Positions 9,506 through 18,812 are shown, counted from the stretch's first letter. The stretch is 56,555 nucleotides of DNA from Anaeromicrobium sp. (GCF_025210435.1 NZ_JAOART010000142.1:1-56555); one strand, 5' to 3'. Notes: generated from the sequence alone by a model not told the origin. A program made the numbers and translations.

Positions 9506-10030
9506 GTGAAAATCACATACAGCATATCTAAAGAAGATCTTTGGAACTATAATAAACATGTTCTTTATAATAATTTTAAGGGGAAGTTAAATCTTGTTTT
9601 ATCAATTATTGTTTTACCGATTTTAATCTATATAGCAATTTTTTATGTGGCAAACTCTAAAATAGGTGCTTTAGTTGCCTCAGGTTTTATATTGGTATTT
9701 GCTTATTATATGAGATTTCCTTATTTAAAAAAGAAAGTTTTCAAACTTGCAGAAAGTGGTAAACATATATTAGAGGAAAAAACATTAGAGATAGAAATGG
9801 AAGGAATTTCACAAGTGTCATGTTGCACAAATGGTTCCTATAAGTGGAACGCTATACATAAGATAGAAATGACCCATAAGTATGTCTTCATTTTTGTAGA
9901 CCAAGTGACAGCTATTATTATCCCTAAGAGAATATTTAAGTTAGAAGATGAATTTATCCTATTTTACAACACCGCTATGAAATATTTTCAAGACCCTTTA
10001 TCGGGACCAGTGTCAACAAGTTTATCATAG
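9506..10030 (+). CDS. YcxB-like membrane protein
   Basis: A 174-residue protein with a short soluble N-terminus (ITYSISKEDLWNYNKHVL), two adjacent hydrophobic segments near residues 30-48 and 53-70, and a C-terminal beta-rich domain (EGISQVSCCTNGSYKWNAI, then FIFVDQVTAIIIPKRIF). This is the arrangement of the YcxB-like family, whose function is unknown. The GTG at 9506 is chosen over a TTG at 9497 because AAGGGG ends 9 bases before the GTG and touches the TTG. Confidence 0.7.
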   Translation: MKITYSISKEDLWNYNKHVLYNNFKGKLNLVLSIIVLPILIYIAIFYVANSKIGALVASGFILVFAYYMRFPYLKKKVFKLAESGKHILEEKTLEIEMEGISQVSCCTNGSYKWNAIHKIEMTHKYVFIFVDQVTAIIIPKRIFKLEDEFILFYNTAMKYFQDPLSGPVSTSLS

Positions 10031-10316
10031 TGTGTAAATAATGTATCTATAATTAGATATTTAAAATATAAATAATTGAAAATATTTGAAACTATGCCAT
10101 TAGATTTATAACAAATGTGATAATTCCAATTCTTTTTCTAAATATAGTTCAAAGATATTGCTAATAAATAATCTCAAAAAAGTTGAAAATGCAACAGTTT
10201 TATAAATATATATTTTTTTTTTAATGGCACAGGTGGAAACATTTTTAGAGCATAATGGGAAGTTCCTAATTGTATCGGAAGAGTATTGGAATATTAAAAT
10301 TTGAAGGAGAGTTTAT

Positions 10317-10931
10317 ATGTTTAAATCTCATAAAAAAATAACATTTGTACTGTCAATTATTGTTTCAATTAGTTTATTTGTTATAGGTTGTAGTTATAAG
10401 CCAAAATTAGATATAAATAAAAACATCAAAGATACATCTAATCAAGACACAAGTGAAATTATTAAAGAAATACCTTATTTTTATGAGGAAAATGAGATTC
10501 CAGATTTTGATAATTTTAAGTGGGGGATGAATCCAGGTCAAGTTGCATACTTACAACCTGAAAAAAATTATACTACAGGGTACAGTAAATCTTACTTATC
10601 CATGAAGTATAATAATATTAATCCTCCATCATGGACAACAGTAAAGTCAGTAGATTTACAATACACATTTAATGAAAATAAACAGCTTGCTTTTGCCTTC
10701 TATTATCTTAAACCTACAAATGAAGACGATTCTATAACCTGTTCAAACGACATAATAGATTACTTAACACTTTTATATGGAGAAGCTGTATCGGGTCTAA
10801 ATGAATCAGCACAAATGTATATGTGGCAAACAGAAACTACAGATATAGTGCTAGTCAAGGATATGAATCGTGCTCCTGTAGCCCTAACTTATGCAAGTAA
10901 ACACATAAAACTTCCTAATTGGAGAAAATAA
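10317..10931 (+). CDS. Lipoprotein of unknown function
   Basis: A 204-residue protein with a lipoprotein signal: basic start, hydrophobic stretch, then a lipobox (FVIGC) with the lipidated Cys at residue 25. It should be anchored on the outer face of the membrane. The mature part is a linker and then a small domain beginning about residue 60 (FDNFKWGMNPGQV), a pattern seen in clostridial proteins of unknown role. AAGGAG precedes the ATG. The 285 bases before it are AT-rich with no recognisable gene. Confidence 0.75.
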   Translation: MFKSHKKITFVLSIIVSISLFVIGCSYKPKLDINKNIKDTSNQDTSEIIKEIPYFYEENEIPDFDNFKWGMNPGQVAYLQPEKNYTTGYSKSYLSMKYNNINPPSWTTVKSVDLQYTFNENKQLAFAFYYLKPTNEDDSITCSNDIIDYLTLLYGEAVSGLNESAQMYMWQTETTDIVLVKDMNRAPVALTYASKHIKLPNWRK

Positions 10932-11130
10932 AATATAGCTATATTAATATATAATTGTTAGATTAGAAAATACGCAATAATACAATGAATTACTTAAGAG
11001 TGTCATATTTTTATAGAGGCTAAAAGTGTGTTTAATGGTTAGACTTGAGAACTAATTTGTTCTATTGATAGAATTTTCAATCTAGAAATATATTTATTAA
11101 AATAAATTTTGTTTGGGAAAATTATTAGGG

Positions 11131-11162
11131 CAGGAATAGAATATATCCTGTTCTTTTTTTTT
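11131..11162 (+). terminator. Probable terminator
   Basis: CAGGAATA and TATATCCTG form an imperfect stem followed by a T-rich run. A 21-bp sequence overlapping its start also occurs at 9072-9092. The remaining 10932-11307 holds no gene that I can see. Confidence 0.6.
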
Positions 11163-11307
11163 GGGAGAAATTAAAAAGAATGTCATAATATCTTTAAATT
11201 ACTTTTTAAGTTAGGAACTTACGGTTATAATGTATATATGTTGTTATAGTAAGGAAGTGGGGGACGGTTATTTTGAATAAATAAAATGGTTGAGAGGTGT
11301 TTGTACA

Positions 11308-12072
11308 TTGAAAATATATTCTTGGAACGTAAATGGAATAAGGGCCGTTGAAAAAAAGGGTTTTATAGATTGGATAAAAGAAGAAAATCCTGATATACTA
11401 GGTATTCAGGAGACTAAGGCCCATGTGGAACAATTAAATGAAGAGTTAATAAATATAGATGGGTATGAGTCTTTCTTTTGTAGTGGAGAGAGGAAAGGAT
11501 ACAGTGGTGTGGCTGTATATACTAAAATAAAACCTAAAAGTGTGAAATATGGTATTGGTATAGAAGAATTTGATAAGGAGGGTAGAATACTTATACTTGA
11601 GTATAATGATTTTACCTTTTTAAATATATATTTTCCAAATGGGCAAAAGGACGAAATAAGATTAGATTATAAACTTAGATTTTATGATGCCATATTAGAT
11701 TATTGTAATGATTTAAGGAAAAGGGGCATAAAGGTAGTAATATCAGGAGATTATAATACGGCCCATAATGAGATAGATCTGAAGAATCCAAAATCAAATG
11801 AAAAAAGATCTGGATTTTTAAGAATAGAAAGGGACTGGATAGACAAGCTCATAGCTAATGGATATATAGATACCTTTAGATATTTAAATCCAGAAACTAT
11901 AAAGTATTCCTGGTGGAGCTATAGATTTAATGCTAGAAAAAATAATGCAGGATGGAGAATTGATTATCATTTTGTATCCAAAGAGCTAAAAGATAATATA
12001 CTAAGTACAGAAATATTAAATCATGTAATGGGATCAGACCATTGCCCTGTAGTATTAGAATTGAAATTTTAA
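11308..12072 (+). CDS. exoA: Exodeoxyribonuclease III
   Basis: A 254-residue apurinic/apyrimidinic endonuclease and 3'-5' exonuclease of the ExoIII/ExoA family, acting in base excision repair. The motifs are complete: SWNVNGIRA at the start, IQETK (metal-binding Glu 35), SGDYNTAH, WWSYRFNARKNNAGWRIDY and the terminal SDHCPV with the catalytic Asp-His. The TTG at 11308 is chosen because the family begins MKxxSWNVNG and GAGAGGTG lies 8 bases before it; a TTG at 11290 would add six residues. The DEAD-box gene starts 16 bases downstream. Confidence 0.95.
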   Translation: MKIYSWNVNGIRAVEKKGFIDWIKEENPDILGIQETKAHVEQLNEELINIDGYESFFCSGERKGYSGVAVYTKIKPKSVKYGIGIEEFDKEGRILILEYNDFTFLNIYFPNGQKDEIRLDYKLRFYDAILDYCNDLRKRGIKVVISGDYNTAHNEIDLKNPKSNEKRSGFLRIERDWIDKLIANGYIDTFRYLNPETIKYSWWSYRFNARKNNAGWRIDYHFVSKELKDNILSTEILNHVMGSDHCPVVLELKF

Positions 12073-12088
12073 CGAAGGAGAAATAAAT

Positions 12089-13240
12089 ATGAATAAGTTT
12101 ACAGACTATAAGTTACAGGATTTTATAATTAATAATTTAAAAGCGGAACATATAGAATCGCCCACGGAGGTTCAAGAGAAAAGTTTGCCCTTTACCCTAT
12201 CTGGTAAGGATGTAATAGGAAAGGCTAAAACTGGAACGGGAAAGACTTTCAGTTACCTAATTCCCATGGTGGAAAAAATAGATGAGAATAATAGAAATGT
12301 TCAAATGATAGTTTTATCACCTAGTAGGGAACTTGCCATGCAAATATTAAAGGAAGCTAAAAAACTAACAAAGGATACTAATATAAGATGTCAATCCTTT
12401 GTAGAAGGTCATGATATGAATAAGCAAATAAAGAAGGTAAAGGAAAAGCCCCAATTAATAGTGGCCACTCCAGGAAGGCTTATTCATCTATTAGGAGATA
12501 AAAATATTAAGGTCCATGATACAAAGATAATAGCTTTAGATGAAGTGGATCAAATACTCCAAAAGGGTTCTAAGGAGAAGGTTTATAAAATAATAAAAAG
12601 CACTTTAAAGGATAGACAAATCCTTAGTTTCTCAGCTACCCTATCAGAGGAAGCTAAAACGGTTTTAGAAGATATTATGGAAAATCCAATTAGATTATAT
12701 TTAGATCACGCAAAGCCTGTACCACAAAACATTGAGCATAAATACATAGTGAGCAAAGCACCAACGAAGACTCATACTTTAGATGATTTATTAAAGATAA
12801 TAAAGCCTAAAAAATCTCTAGTTTTCATAAATAAAAATGAAAATGTGGAAAGATTTGTAAAGAGCATAAGGAAAAGGGGATACTTAGTTGAGGGAATTCA
12901 AACTAGAACGAAGAATCAACAAAGGGAAACCTATATAAGTCAATTTAATAGAGGAAAAATAAAGATATTAGTTACTACAGATTTATTTACTAGGGGAATG
13001 GACTTTGAAGATGTTACCCATGTATTTAATATGGATTTACCACTAGATAATGTGGATTATTTACATAGAGCAGGTAGAACGGGAAGAATGGACAAGGATG
13101 GCCTTGTTGTGAATATAGTAAGAGATAGGGAAAAATTCGTATTATATAAGATGATGAAAAAACTAAATATCCATGTGGAAGCAATTCATATTATAAAAAA
13201 TAAGATTATGGCAGAGAAAAAAGTGGTAAGAAGAAAATAA
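12089..13240 (+). CDS. DEAD-box family RNA helicase (DEVD variant)
   Basis: A 383-residue ATP-dependent RNA helicase core without an RNA-binding extension. The motifs are AKTGTGKT (residues 46-53), PSRELA, ATPGR, DEVD at 151-154 in place of DEAD, SAT and HRAGRTGR. DEVD keeps the catalytic Asp-Glu and the last Asp, so the enzyme should be active. It lies 16 bases after exoA with AAGGAG before the ATG, so the two are probably co-transcribed. The stop codon runs straight into a short copy of the GGCATATGAA repeat. Confidence 0.92.
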   Translation: MNKFTDYKLQDFIINNLKAEHIESPTEVQEKSLPFTLSGKDVIGKAKTGTGKTFSYLIPMVEKIDENNRNVQMIVLSPSRELAMQILKEAKKLTKDTNIRCQSFVEGHDMNKQIKKVKEKPQLIVATPGRLIHLLGDKNIKVHDTKIIALDEVDQILQKGSKEKVYKIIKSTLKDRQILSFSATLSEEAKTVLEDIMENPIRLYLDHAKPVPQNIEHKYIVSKAPTKTHTLDDLLKIIKPKKSLVFINKNENVERFVKSIRKRGYLVEGIQTRTKNQQRETYISQFNRGKIKILVTTDLFTRGMDFEDVTHVFNMDLPLDNVDYLHRAGRTGRMDKDGLVVNIVRDREKFVLYKMMKKLNIHVEAIHIIKNKIMAEKKVVRRK

Positions 13241-13270
13241 GGCATATGAAAGAAATAAGGGGGGGTAGCA

Positions 13271-13945
13271 TTGGTTATAAACACGGAGGTTATAATACGC
13301 CTCGTTTTATCTGCCGTACTAGGTGGAATCATAGGTATGGAGAGGGAAGTAAATAATAGACCTGCAGGCCTTAGGACCCATATACTAGTTACCCTAGGAG
13401 CAGCTCTTGTAATGCTCATATCAATGGATGGTTTCTTAGGAGGAGATCCAGGTCGTCTTGCTGCCCAGGTTGTAAGTGGTATAGGTTTTTTAGGAGCAGG
13501 AACCATATTGGTACAGGGAAAATCCATACATGGTTTGACTACAGCTGCTAGTTTGTGGGTGTGTGCATGTATTGGCCTAGCTATAGGAAATGGATACTAT
13601 GTAGGTGGAATAGTAACTTTTCTAATAGTATTATTTACTTTAATGACATTAGGTTTTTTTGAGAAAAAAGTTCTTCAAAATAGTTATAAAACCCTTCATA
13701 TAATAGGCTATGAAAAACCAGGACTTATAGGGGAGATAGGAACTTTACTAGGAAATGAAAAAATAATAATCAAAAATATTGAAATATCTCCAGTGGCTGA
13801 TGAAATTAAAGAAGGGGGCAATATCCACATAGATATGGCCATAAAACTTCCTTACAAGTATGAAGATAAGGATTTATTTGAAAATATTAAACTTATTGAT
13901 GGTGTAAGTTTTGTTCAATGGGAAAGGCAAGTGAAGGAATTATAG
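13271..13945 (+). CDS. MgtC/SapB family membrane protein
   Basis: A 224-residue protein with the MgtC signature: helices from residue 5, GGIIGMEREVNNRPAGLRTH, then GAALVMLIS and VVSGIGFLGAGTI, followed by a soluble C-terminal ACT-like domain (about 140-224). Members modulate Mg2+ homeostasis or membrane ATP synthase in other bacteria; the role here is not known. It starts at TTG 13271 after a GGGGGG-rich site, 30 bases after the helicase gene. Confidence 0.92.
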   Translation: MVINTEVIIRLVLSAVLGGIIGMEREVNNRPAGLRTHILVTLGAALVMLISMDGFLGGDPGRLAAQVVSGIGFLGAGTILVQGKSIHGLTTAASLWVCACIGLAIGNGYYVGGIVTFLIVLFTLMTLGFFEKKVLQNSYKTLHIIGYEKPGLIGEIGTLLGNEKIIIKNIEISPVADEIKEGGNIHIDMAIKLPYKYEDKDLFENIKLIDGVSFVQWERQVKEL

Positions 13946-14040
13946 TAATTTTAATTACCTAACAACCTATACTATATTAAAAGTATGTGATATGATAATT
14001 AGGTATGATGAAAGTTTATTTACAAAGGAGAAATGTAGAA

Positions 14041-14799
14041 ATGGAAAAAAACGTAATAGCTAGAGTTGGCGACAGAGAAATAACTAAAGAACAATTGGAT
14101 TTTGCAATTAGCCATGCACCACAACAACAGGCTATGCAATTTCAAACATTAGCAGGAAAAAAATACTTAGTTAATGAATTGATTTCTCAGGAGTTATTAT
14201 TCATAGATGCTAAGGAGCAGGGATTTGACAAGAATGAAGATTTCTTAAAGGAATTAGAAATACTTAAGGATAATCTTTTAAAGCAATATGCAGTTAAGAG
14301 ATTAATCGGAAATATTACTATGACTGATGAAGAACTTAAGGCTTACTATGACGAGAATCCAGATCACTTCGTAAAGGCAGAACAAGTTAGAGCTAGACAT
14401 ATATTACTTAAAGATGAAGAAAAGGCTAAGGAAGTACTTGCAGAAGTTAAGGGTGGATTAGACTTTAAAGAAGCTGCACAAAAGTATTCTGAGTGTCCTT
14501 CAAAGGAAAATGGTGGAGATTTAGGATTATTCCAAAGCGGACAAATGGTGCCAGAATTTGAAAAGGCTGCGTTTGGATTAAATGTTGGTGAAATGAGTGA
14601 TTTAGTTAAAACTCAATTTGGATATCACATAATCTTAACTGAAGAAAAGCAAGAAAAATCTACTATGGAATTTGATGCTGTAAAGGATCAAATTAGACAA
14701 TACTTAGTAACTGCTAAGCAGGAAAAAGCATATAAGTCTTATGTGGATGGGTTAAGAGAAAAGGTTGAAATCGACTTTGATGAAGAAAAAATCAAGTAG
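14041..14799 (+). CDS. PpiC-type peptidylprolyl isomerase (parvulin)
   Basis: A 252-residue protein with an N-terminal SurA/PrsA-like helical region (REITKEQLDFAI, about 10-115) and a parvulin domain (about 120-215) with RARHILLKDEEKAKEVL, GGDLGLFQSGQMVPEFE and FGYHIILTEEK. It lacks a signal peptide or lipobox, so unlike PrsA it should work in the cytoplasm. The ATG at 14041 fits the MEKxVIARVGDREIT start and has AAAGGAG upstream; an ATG at 14005 lacks a site. A terminator follows. Confidence 0.92.
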   Translation: MEKNVIARVGDREITKEQLDFAISHAPQQQAMQFQTLAGKKYLVNELISQELLFIDAKEQGFDKNEDFLKELEILKDNLLKQYAVKRLIGNITMTDEELKAYYDENPDHFVKAEQVRARHILLKDEEKAKEVLAEVKGGLDFKEAAQKYSECPSKENGGDLGLFQSGQMVPEFEKAAFGLNVGEMSDLVKTQFGYHIILTEEKQEKSTMEFDAVKDQIRQYLVTAKQEKAYKSYVDGLREKVEIDFDEEKIK

Positions 14800-14819
14800 T
14801 ACATAAATTTTACTAAAGG

Positions 14820-14846
14820 GGCCATTAAGATAATATCTTATTGGCC
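14820..14846 (+). terminator. Probable terminator after the parvulin gene
   Basis: GGCCATTAAGATA pairs with TATCTTATTGGCC apart from one mismatch, around a single central A. The T tract that follows is weak (TTATTTAAG), so termination may be partial. Confidence 0.6.
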
Positions 14847-14959
14847 TTATTTAAGTATTGTAAAGATGAAATAGGTTAATCCTATATATAGTAGTTGGAA
14901 CCTAGGCTTTGGTGAGCCAATTTCGGCACCATATATTAAAAATTAAGGAGATGGATAAA

Positions 14960-15196
14960 ATGGAAGAGAAGAATATAATAACTTTTATGGGTGAAGATGG
15001 AAAGGCCGTAGAATTACAATTAGTAGAGAGATTAAAGATTGAAGAGGATGAGTATGTATTGTTTGCTCCTATTGGAGAAGAGGATGATGCTTATGTTTAT
15101 AAGGTAAGTATGGTGGATGGAAAAGAGACTTATGAAGGTGTGGAAGATGATGATGAATTTGAAAGAGTATTAGAGGAGTATGAGTCATTATTCTAA
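14960..15196 (+). CDS. DUF1292 family protein (YrzB-like)
   Basis: A 78-residue strongly acidic protein with the DUF1292 pattern: EYVLFAPIGEEDDAYVYKVS, then a terminal acidic stretch EDDDEFERVLEEYESLF. The family is widespread in Firmicutes, often near ruvX/mutS2-type genes, with no established function. AAGGAG lies 9 bases before the ATG. rlmN follows after 16 bases. Confidence 0.88.
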   Translation: MEEKNIITFMGEDGKAVELQLVERLKIEEDEYVLFAPIGEEDDAYVYKVSMVDGKETYEGVEDDDEFERVLEEYESLF

Positions 15197-15212
15197 AAGG
15201 AGTAATAGGTAG

Positions 15213-16244
15213 ATGGAAAAGATAAATTTGAAGAATATGAGTCTTTCAGAGTTAGAGGAGTTTATAGTTTCTATAGGTGAAAAAAAGTTTAGGGCTAAAC
15301 AGGTGTATAACTGGATGTATAAGGGTGTTTCTTCTTTTAATGAGATGAAAAATATTTCAAAAGACTTAAAGGGTAAGTTAGAAGAAAATGCTTATATTAA
15401 TAATGTAGCCATAGAAGAGGTTTTAGTTTCTAAGGTAGATGGGACTAGGAAGTATTTATTTAGCTTAAGGGATAACAATATAATAGAAAGTGTTCTAATG
15501 AGATATGAACATGGAAATTCTGTTTGTGTATCCTCACAAGTGGGTTGTAGAATGGGATGTACCTTTTGTGCATCTACCATAGATGGTGTAATTAGAAATT
15601 TATCTGCTGGAGAAATACTAGACCAGATCCTTTCCATTCAAAGGGACATTGGAGAGAGGGTATCTAATATAGTCATAATGGGAAGTGGAGAACCCTTTGA
15701 TAATTATGATGAAATAGTTAAGTTTTTTAAGCTTATAAATAGTGAAGAAGGACTTAATCTAAGCCTTAGAAATGTGGTAGTATCCACCTGTGGTATAGTT
15801 CCTAAAATAAGGGAATTGGCAGATGAGAAGATGCCTGTAACCTTAGCCATTTCCCTTCATGCTACTAACAATGAAGACAGAAGTAAGATTATGCCCATAA
15901 ATAAAAAGTATCCTATTGAAGAGGTAATAGATGCATGTAAATATTATATAAAAAAGACTAAGAGACGAGTTACTTTTGAATATGCCCTAATCCATGGAGT
16001 AAATGATACATTAGAACATGGAAAGGCTTTGATAAAGTTATTAAGAGGAATCATGTGTCATGTGAACCTAATTCCCCTAAATAAGGTGGAAGAAAGGAAC
16101 TATGAGACTTCTAAGAATTCTAAGAAATTTCGTGATACCTTAAAAGCAGGGAAAATAGAGGCTACCATAAGAAGAGAATTAGGTAGTGATATTAATGCTG
16201 CCTGTGGTCAATTGAGAAGAAAATATTTAAAGGAAAAATCTTAA
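15213..16244 (+). CDS. rlmN: Dual-specificity 23S rRNA/tRNA adenine-C2 methyltransferase
   Basis: A 343-residue radical SAM enzyme that methylates C2 of A2503 in 23S rRNA and A37 in some tRNAs. The CxxxCxxC cluster motif is at C112, C116 and C119 (GCRMGCTFC), and the methyl-accepting C-terminal Cys is at 331 (INAACGQL). GSGEPFDNYDEIV and ISLHATNNEDR match RlmN, not Cfr, by overall length and context, though the two are paralogues. AAAGGAG lies about 10 bases before the ATG. Confidence 0.95.
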   Translation: MEKINLKNMSLSELEEFIVSIGEKKFRAKQVYNWMYKGVSSFNEMKNISKDLKGKLEENAYINNVAIEEVLVSKVDGTRKYLFSLRDNNIIESVLMRYEHGNSVCVSSQVGCRMGCTFCASTIDGVIRNLSAGEILDQILSIQRDIGERVSNIVIMGSGEPFDNYDEIVKFFKLINSEEGLNLSLRNVVVSTCGIVPKIRELADEKMPVTLAISLHATNNEDRSKIMPINKKYPIEEVIDACKYYIKKTKRRVTFEYALIHGVNDTLEHGKALIKLLRGIMCHVNLIPLNKVEERNYETSKNSKKFRDTLKAGKIEATIRRELGSDINAACGQLRRKYLKEKS

Positions 16245-16360
16245 AAATAATCTAATTCCAGAAGGAATTTAGCGAATGGTGTAGAAAGTTAAATATAACG
16301 CAATTTTTAGAAAATTAACTTCATTCTAAGGATTGACACTTTTCTGGGAGGGCGATAAAA

Positions 16361-16771
16361 ATGATAAAGCTAATTGCAGGAGAAAAGGGTTCAGGAAAAA
16401 CTAAGAAAATGATAGATATGGCTAATGAAATGGTGGAAAATACTTTAGGAAATGTAGTATTTATAGATGTTAATAATAAAAATATGTATAATCTTAAACA
16501 CCACATTAGATTTGTAAATATTAAAGAATATGACATTAATGATATTAAAAACCTGGTAAGCTTCATCAGTGGTATCATGTGTAGAGATCATGATATAGAT
16601 AGTATTTTTATAGATGGTCTATTAAAAATAAAGTCCATCGAGATGGATAACATACTAGATAATATGGATAATATAAAATCTTTAAGTGAGAAGTTTAAGA
16701 CAAATTTTGTCCTTAGCTTAAGTTGTAATGAGAATGATTTACCAGAATCCTTAAAGGAATTAGGCATATGA
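16361..16771 (+). CDS. Small P-loop NTPase
   Basis: A 136-residue protein with a Walker A motif GEKGSGKT at residues 7-14 and a Walker B-like strand SIFIDG. It is too short for a full AAA or RecA domain and lacks fusion partners, so it resembles a small family of clostridial ATP/GTP-binding proteins with no known job. GGGAGG lies before the ATG. Its stop codon lies within a repeat arm (GGCATATGA). Confidence 0.8.
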   Translation: MIKLIAGEKGSGKTKKMIDMANEMVENTLGNVVFIDVNNKNMYNLKHHIRFVNIKEYDINDIKNLVSFISGIMCRDHDIDSIFIDGLLKIKSIEMDNILDNMDNIKSLSEKFKTNFVLSLSCNENDLPESLKELGI

Positions 16772-16887
16772 AAAAAATAAACTAGTCAATTTCCTGTGGA
16801 ATTTAGATTATTTTCAAGGCATGGTGAGGGAGCATATTAAACATATGTAAGGGATTTCATAACGAAGAAAATAATTCAAATAGCCAG
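16761..16887. repeat. Second dispersed repeat family, long copy
   Basis: The left end AGGCATATGAAAAAAATAAA and onward matches the minus-strand reading of 6326-6300. The right end (GAAGAAAATAATTCAAATAG and onward) matches 6269-6293. About 75 unrelated bases separate the two halves. The left end overlaps the stop codon of the P-loop gene. Confidence 0.5.
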
Positions 16888-16902
16888 TTAATATAAAATA
16901 AA

Positions 16903-16954
16903 GGGTAATAGGAAGTAGATAAAATATATTTATTTTAATCTACTGCTATTACCC
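16903..16954 (-). terminator. Terminator of the minus-strand hypothetical gene
   Basis: GGGTAATAG-GAAGTAGAT pairs with ATCTACTGCTATTACCC; both sides have T-rich or A-rich runs, so it could work in either direction. Confidence 0.75.
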
Positions 16955-16958
16955 CTTT

Positions 16959-17204
16959 TTATTTTTTCAAGAACTTTGAACCTAGATATTTTTTTATATC
17001 TGATGGGTCACTAAAAGGTGTCACAAGGACTTCTCTTTCGCTTTCTAGAAAATAAACTAAAACTTCCGTATCACCCTCTAAAAAGAACTTTGCCACAGTA
17101 TTTTCAGTTACTTCCCTTACTTTATTTTTTTTAGATCCCTTTTTTTCAAATTCCTTAGTAAAGTAGTAACCAGTCATTGAAATAACCTTTGTATATCTTT
17201 TCAT
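16959..17204 (-). CDS. Hypothetical protein, 81 residues
   Basis: A small basic protein that starts MKRYTKVISMTGYYFTKEFE and ends in a Lys-rich segment. The ATG at 17204 is preceded by AGGAGG at ideal spacing, so an upstream ATG at 17249 is rejected. No family recognised; it stands alone between two plus-strand genes. Confidence 0.65.
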   Translation of the reverse strand: MKRYTKVISMTGYYFTKEFEKKGSKKNKVREVTENTVAKFFLEGDTEVLVYFLESEREVLVTPFSDPSDIKKYLGSKFLKK

Positions 17205-17418
17205 TTTATTCCTCCTACATATGTTGGTACATATAGTATAAATACACAATAATTAGTATACCATATTTAGGGTGAAAAAATTATAAAACTATTTCTAATT
17301 GATTTTGGAAAAAAATAATTTCTTATTTAAACCTTAATTATTGTACAATCTATAGTAGAGAATATATCTTTTATAGTATAATTAAGGTGAGATTATTTTC
17401 TCGAAAGGGGTTTTAGCA

Positions 17419-17811
17419 ATGAATACTATAAAAAACATCATGGTATGTGTAACTCAACAAAAGACTTGTAAGAGACTTATAAAAAAAGGTGTAAAAATTA
17501 GAGATGAACATGATGGAGATCTTTTTGTAATACATGTGGCTAAGGAAGGATGCCATTTTTTAAATAAAGAGGAAGATGGAGATGCGTTAGAATTTCTATT
17601 TGATGTGGCAAAATCTCACGGAGCTAGTTTAACAGTAGTAAGGGCCCAAGATGTATTGGGAACATTAAGAGATTTAGCAGTAAAAAACGAAATTGACTTA
17701 ATTGTATTAGGGGAATCCTATGAGAATAAGCAGGAAAAGAATATGGTTAATATGTTAGAAGATAGTCTTCCAGATGGAATTGGTATTGAAATAGTACCAG
17801 TTGCTAGCTAA
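17419..17811 (+). CDS. Universal stress protein-like protein
   Basis: A 130-residue single UspA-like alpha/beta domain: IKNIMVCVTQQKTCKRLIKK, then LFVIHVAKEG, and IDLIVLGES near the C-terminus, resembling the Usp domain of KdpD. The usual ATP-binding G-x2-G-x9-G(S/T) tail is not evident, so it is probably of the non-ATP-binding kind. GAAAGGGG precedes the ATG. The radical SAM gene follows after 29 bases. Confidence 0.82.
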   Translation: MNTIKNIMVCVTQQKTCKRLIKKGVKIRDEHDGDLFVIHVAKEGCHFLNKEEDGDALEFLFDVAKSHGASLTVVRAQDVLGTLRDLAVKNEIDLIVLGESYENKQEKNMVNMLEDSLPDGIGIEIVPVAS

Positions 17812-17840
17812 TTAACCTTCATAGAAGGGATATTAAATAC

Positions 17841-18782
17841 ATGTTAGAAAATAGATATAGAATATATTCTCAACATCTTAAGGATAAATATGGTGAAAAA
17901 GTATATAAAATACCTATACAGCTTTCTGTAACATGCCCTAATAGGGACGGCTTACTTGGTAGTAGGGGTTGTATATTTTGTGGAGAAAAGGGTGCTGGTT
18001 TTGAAAATCTAGAGAGTTCTATCCCTGTGAAAGACCAATTAAAGCAGAACATAGAATATATATCAAAAAAATATAAGGCTAAAAAGTTTATAGCATATTT
18101 TCAAAACTTTACTAATACCTATATGCCCTTAGATGAATTTAAAAAATATATAAGGGATGCATGTAGAGATGACGTTGTTGAAATAGCCATATCCACAAGG
18201 CCCGATTGTATAAAAGATGAATATTTAAGTTTTTTAGATGAAATAAAAAGGGAAAAGAATATAAATATAACCATTGAGTTAGGTCTTCAAAGTGTTAATT
18301 ATAAAACATTAGAGAAGATAGAAAGGGGACATACCCTTGCAGAATTCATAGATGCCATGTGGATGATTAAAAGATACGATTTTCAAGTTTGCGTTCACAT
18401 GATATTAAATTTACCTTGGGATACTTTGGAAGATATTATAGAGGGAGCTAAAATATTATCATCCCTAAGGGTAGATCAGGTGAAATTACATTCATTATAC
18501 ATTGTAGAAAATAGTGTAATGGGTAATATGTATAAAAATAATGAGTTTGAAATAATACCACTAGATGAGTATGTGGATAGGGTAGTAATCTTCTTAGAAT
18601 ATTTAAACCCTAATATGGTCCTTCAAAGATTAGTAGGAAGGGCTCCTAAGGAAGAAACCCTATTTTGTAATTGGAATACAAGTTGGTGGAAAATTAAGGA
18701 CTATATAGATGAGAAAATGGATAGGGAAGATTCTTATCAAGGGAAAAAATTTAATTACTTAGGCGGCAAAGGATTAGAATAA
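17841..18782 (+). CDS. TIGR01212 family radical SAM protein (YhcC-like)
   Basis: A 313-residue radical SAM protein with an unusual cluster motif: C32, C44 and C47, spaced C-x11-C-x2-C (TCPNRDGLLGSRGCIFC). This spacing marks the TIGR01212/YhcC group. ELGLQSVNYKTLEKIERGHT is the conserved SAM-binding region. The reaction is not firmly known. The ATG at 17841 has a weak site (GAAGGGA 12 bases before). A terminator follows the stop codon. Confidence 0.92.
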   Translation: MLENRYRIYSQHLKDKYGEKVYKIPIQLSVTCPNRDGLLGSRGCIFCGEKGAGFENLESSIPVKDQLKQNIEYISKKYKAKKFIAYFQNFTNTYMPLDEFKKYIRDACRDDVVEIAISTRPDCIKDEYLSFLDEIKREKNINITIELGLQSVNYKTLEKIERGHTLAEFIDAMWMIKRYDFQVCVHMILNLPWDTLEDIIEGAKILSSLRVDQVKLHSLYIVENSVMGNMYKNNEFEIIPLDEYVDRVVIFLEYLNPNMVLQRLVGRAPKEETLFCNWNTSWWKIKDYIDEKMDREDSYQGKKFNYLGGKGLE

Positions 18783-18812
18783 GTAGGTACTTTTGTATCT
18801 ACTTATTTTATT
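18779..18812 (+). terminator. Terminator after the radical SAM gene
   Basis: AATAAGTAGGTAC and GTATCTACTTATT form a stem around TTTT, followed by TTATTTTC. Confidence 0.75.

Noticed and set aside
12530-12550. Inactive helicase because of DEVD in place of DEAD
   Set aside because: The catalytic Asp-Glu and the final Asp are kept; such variants are known in active SF2 helicases.
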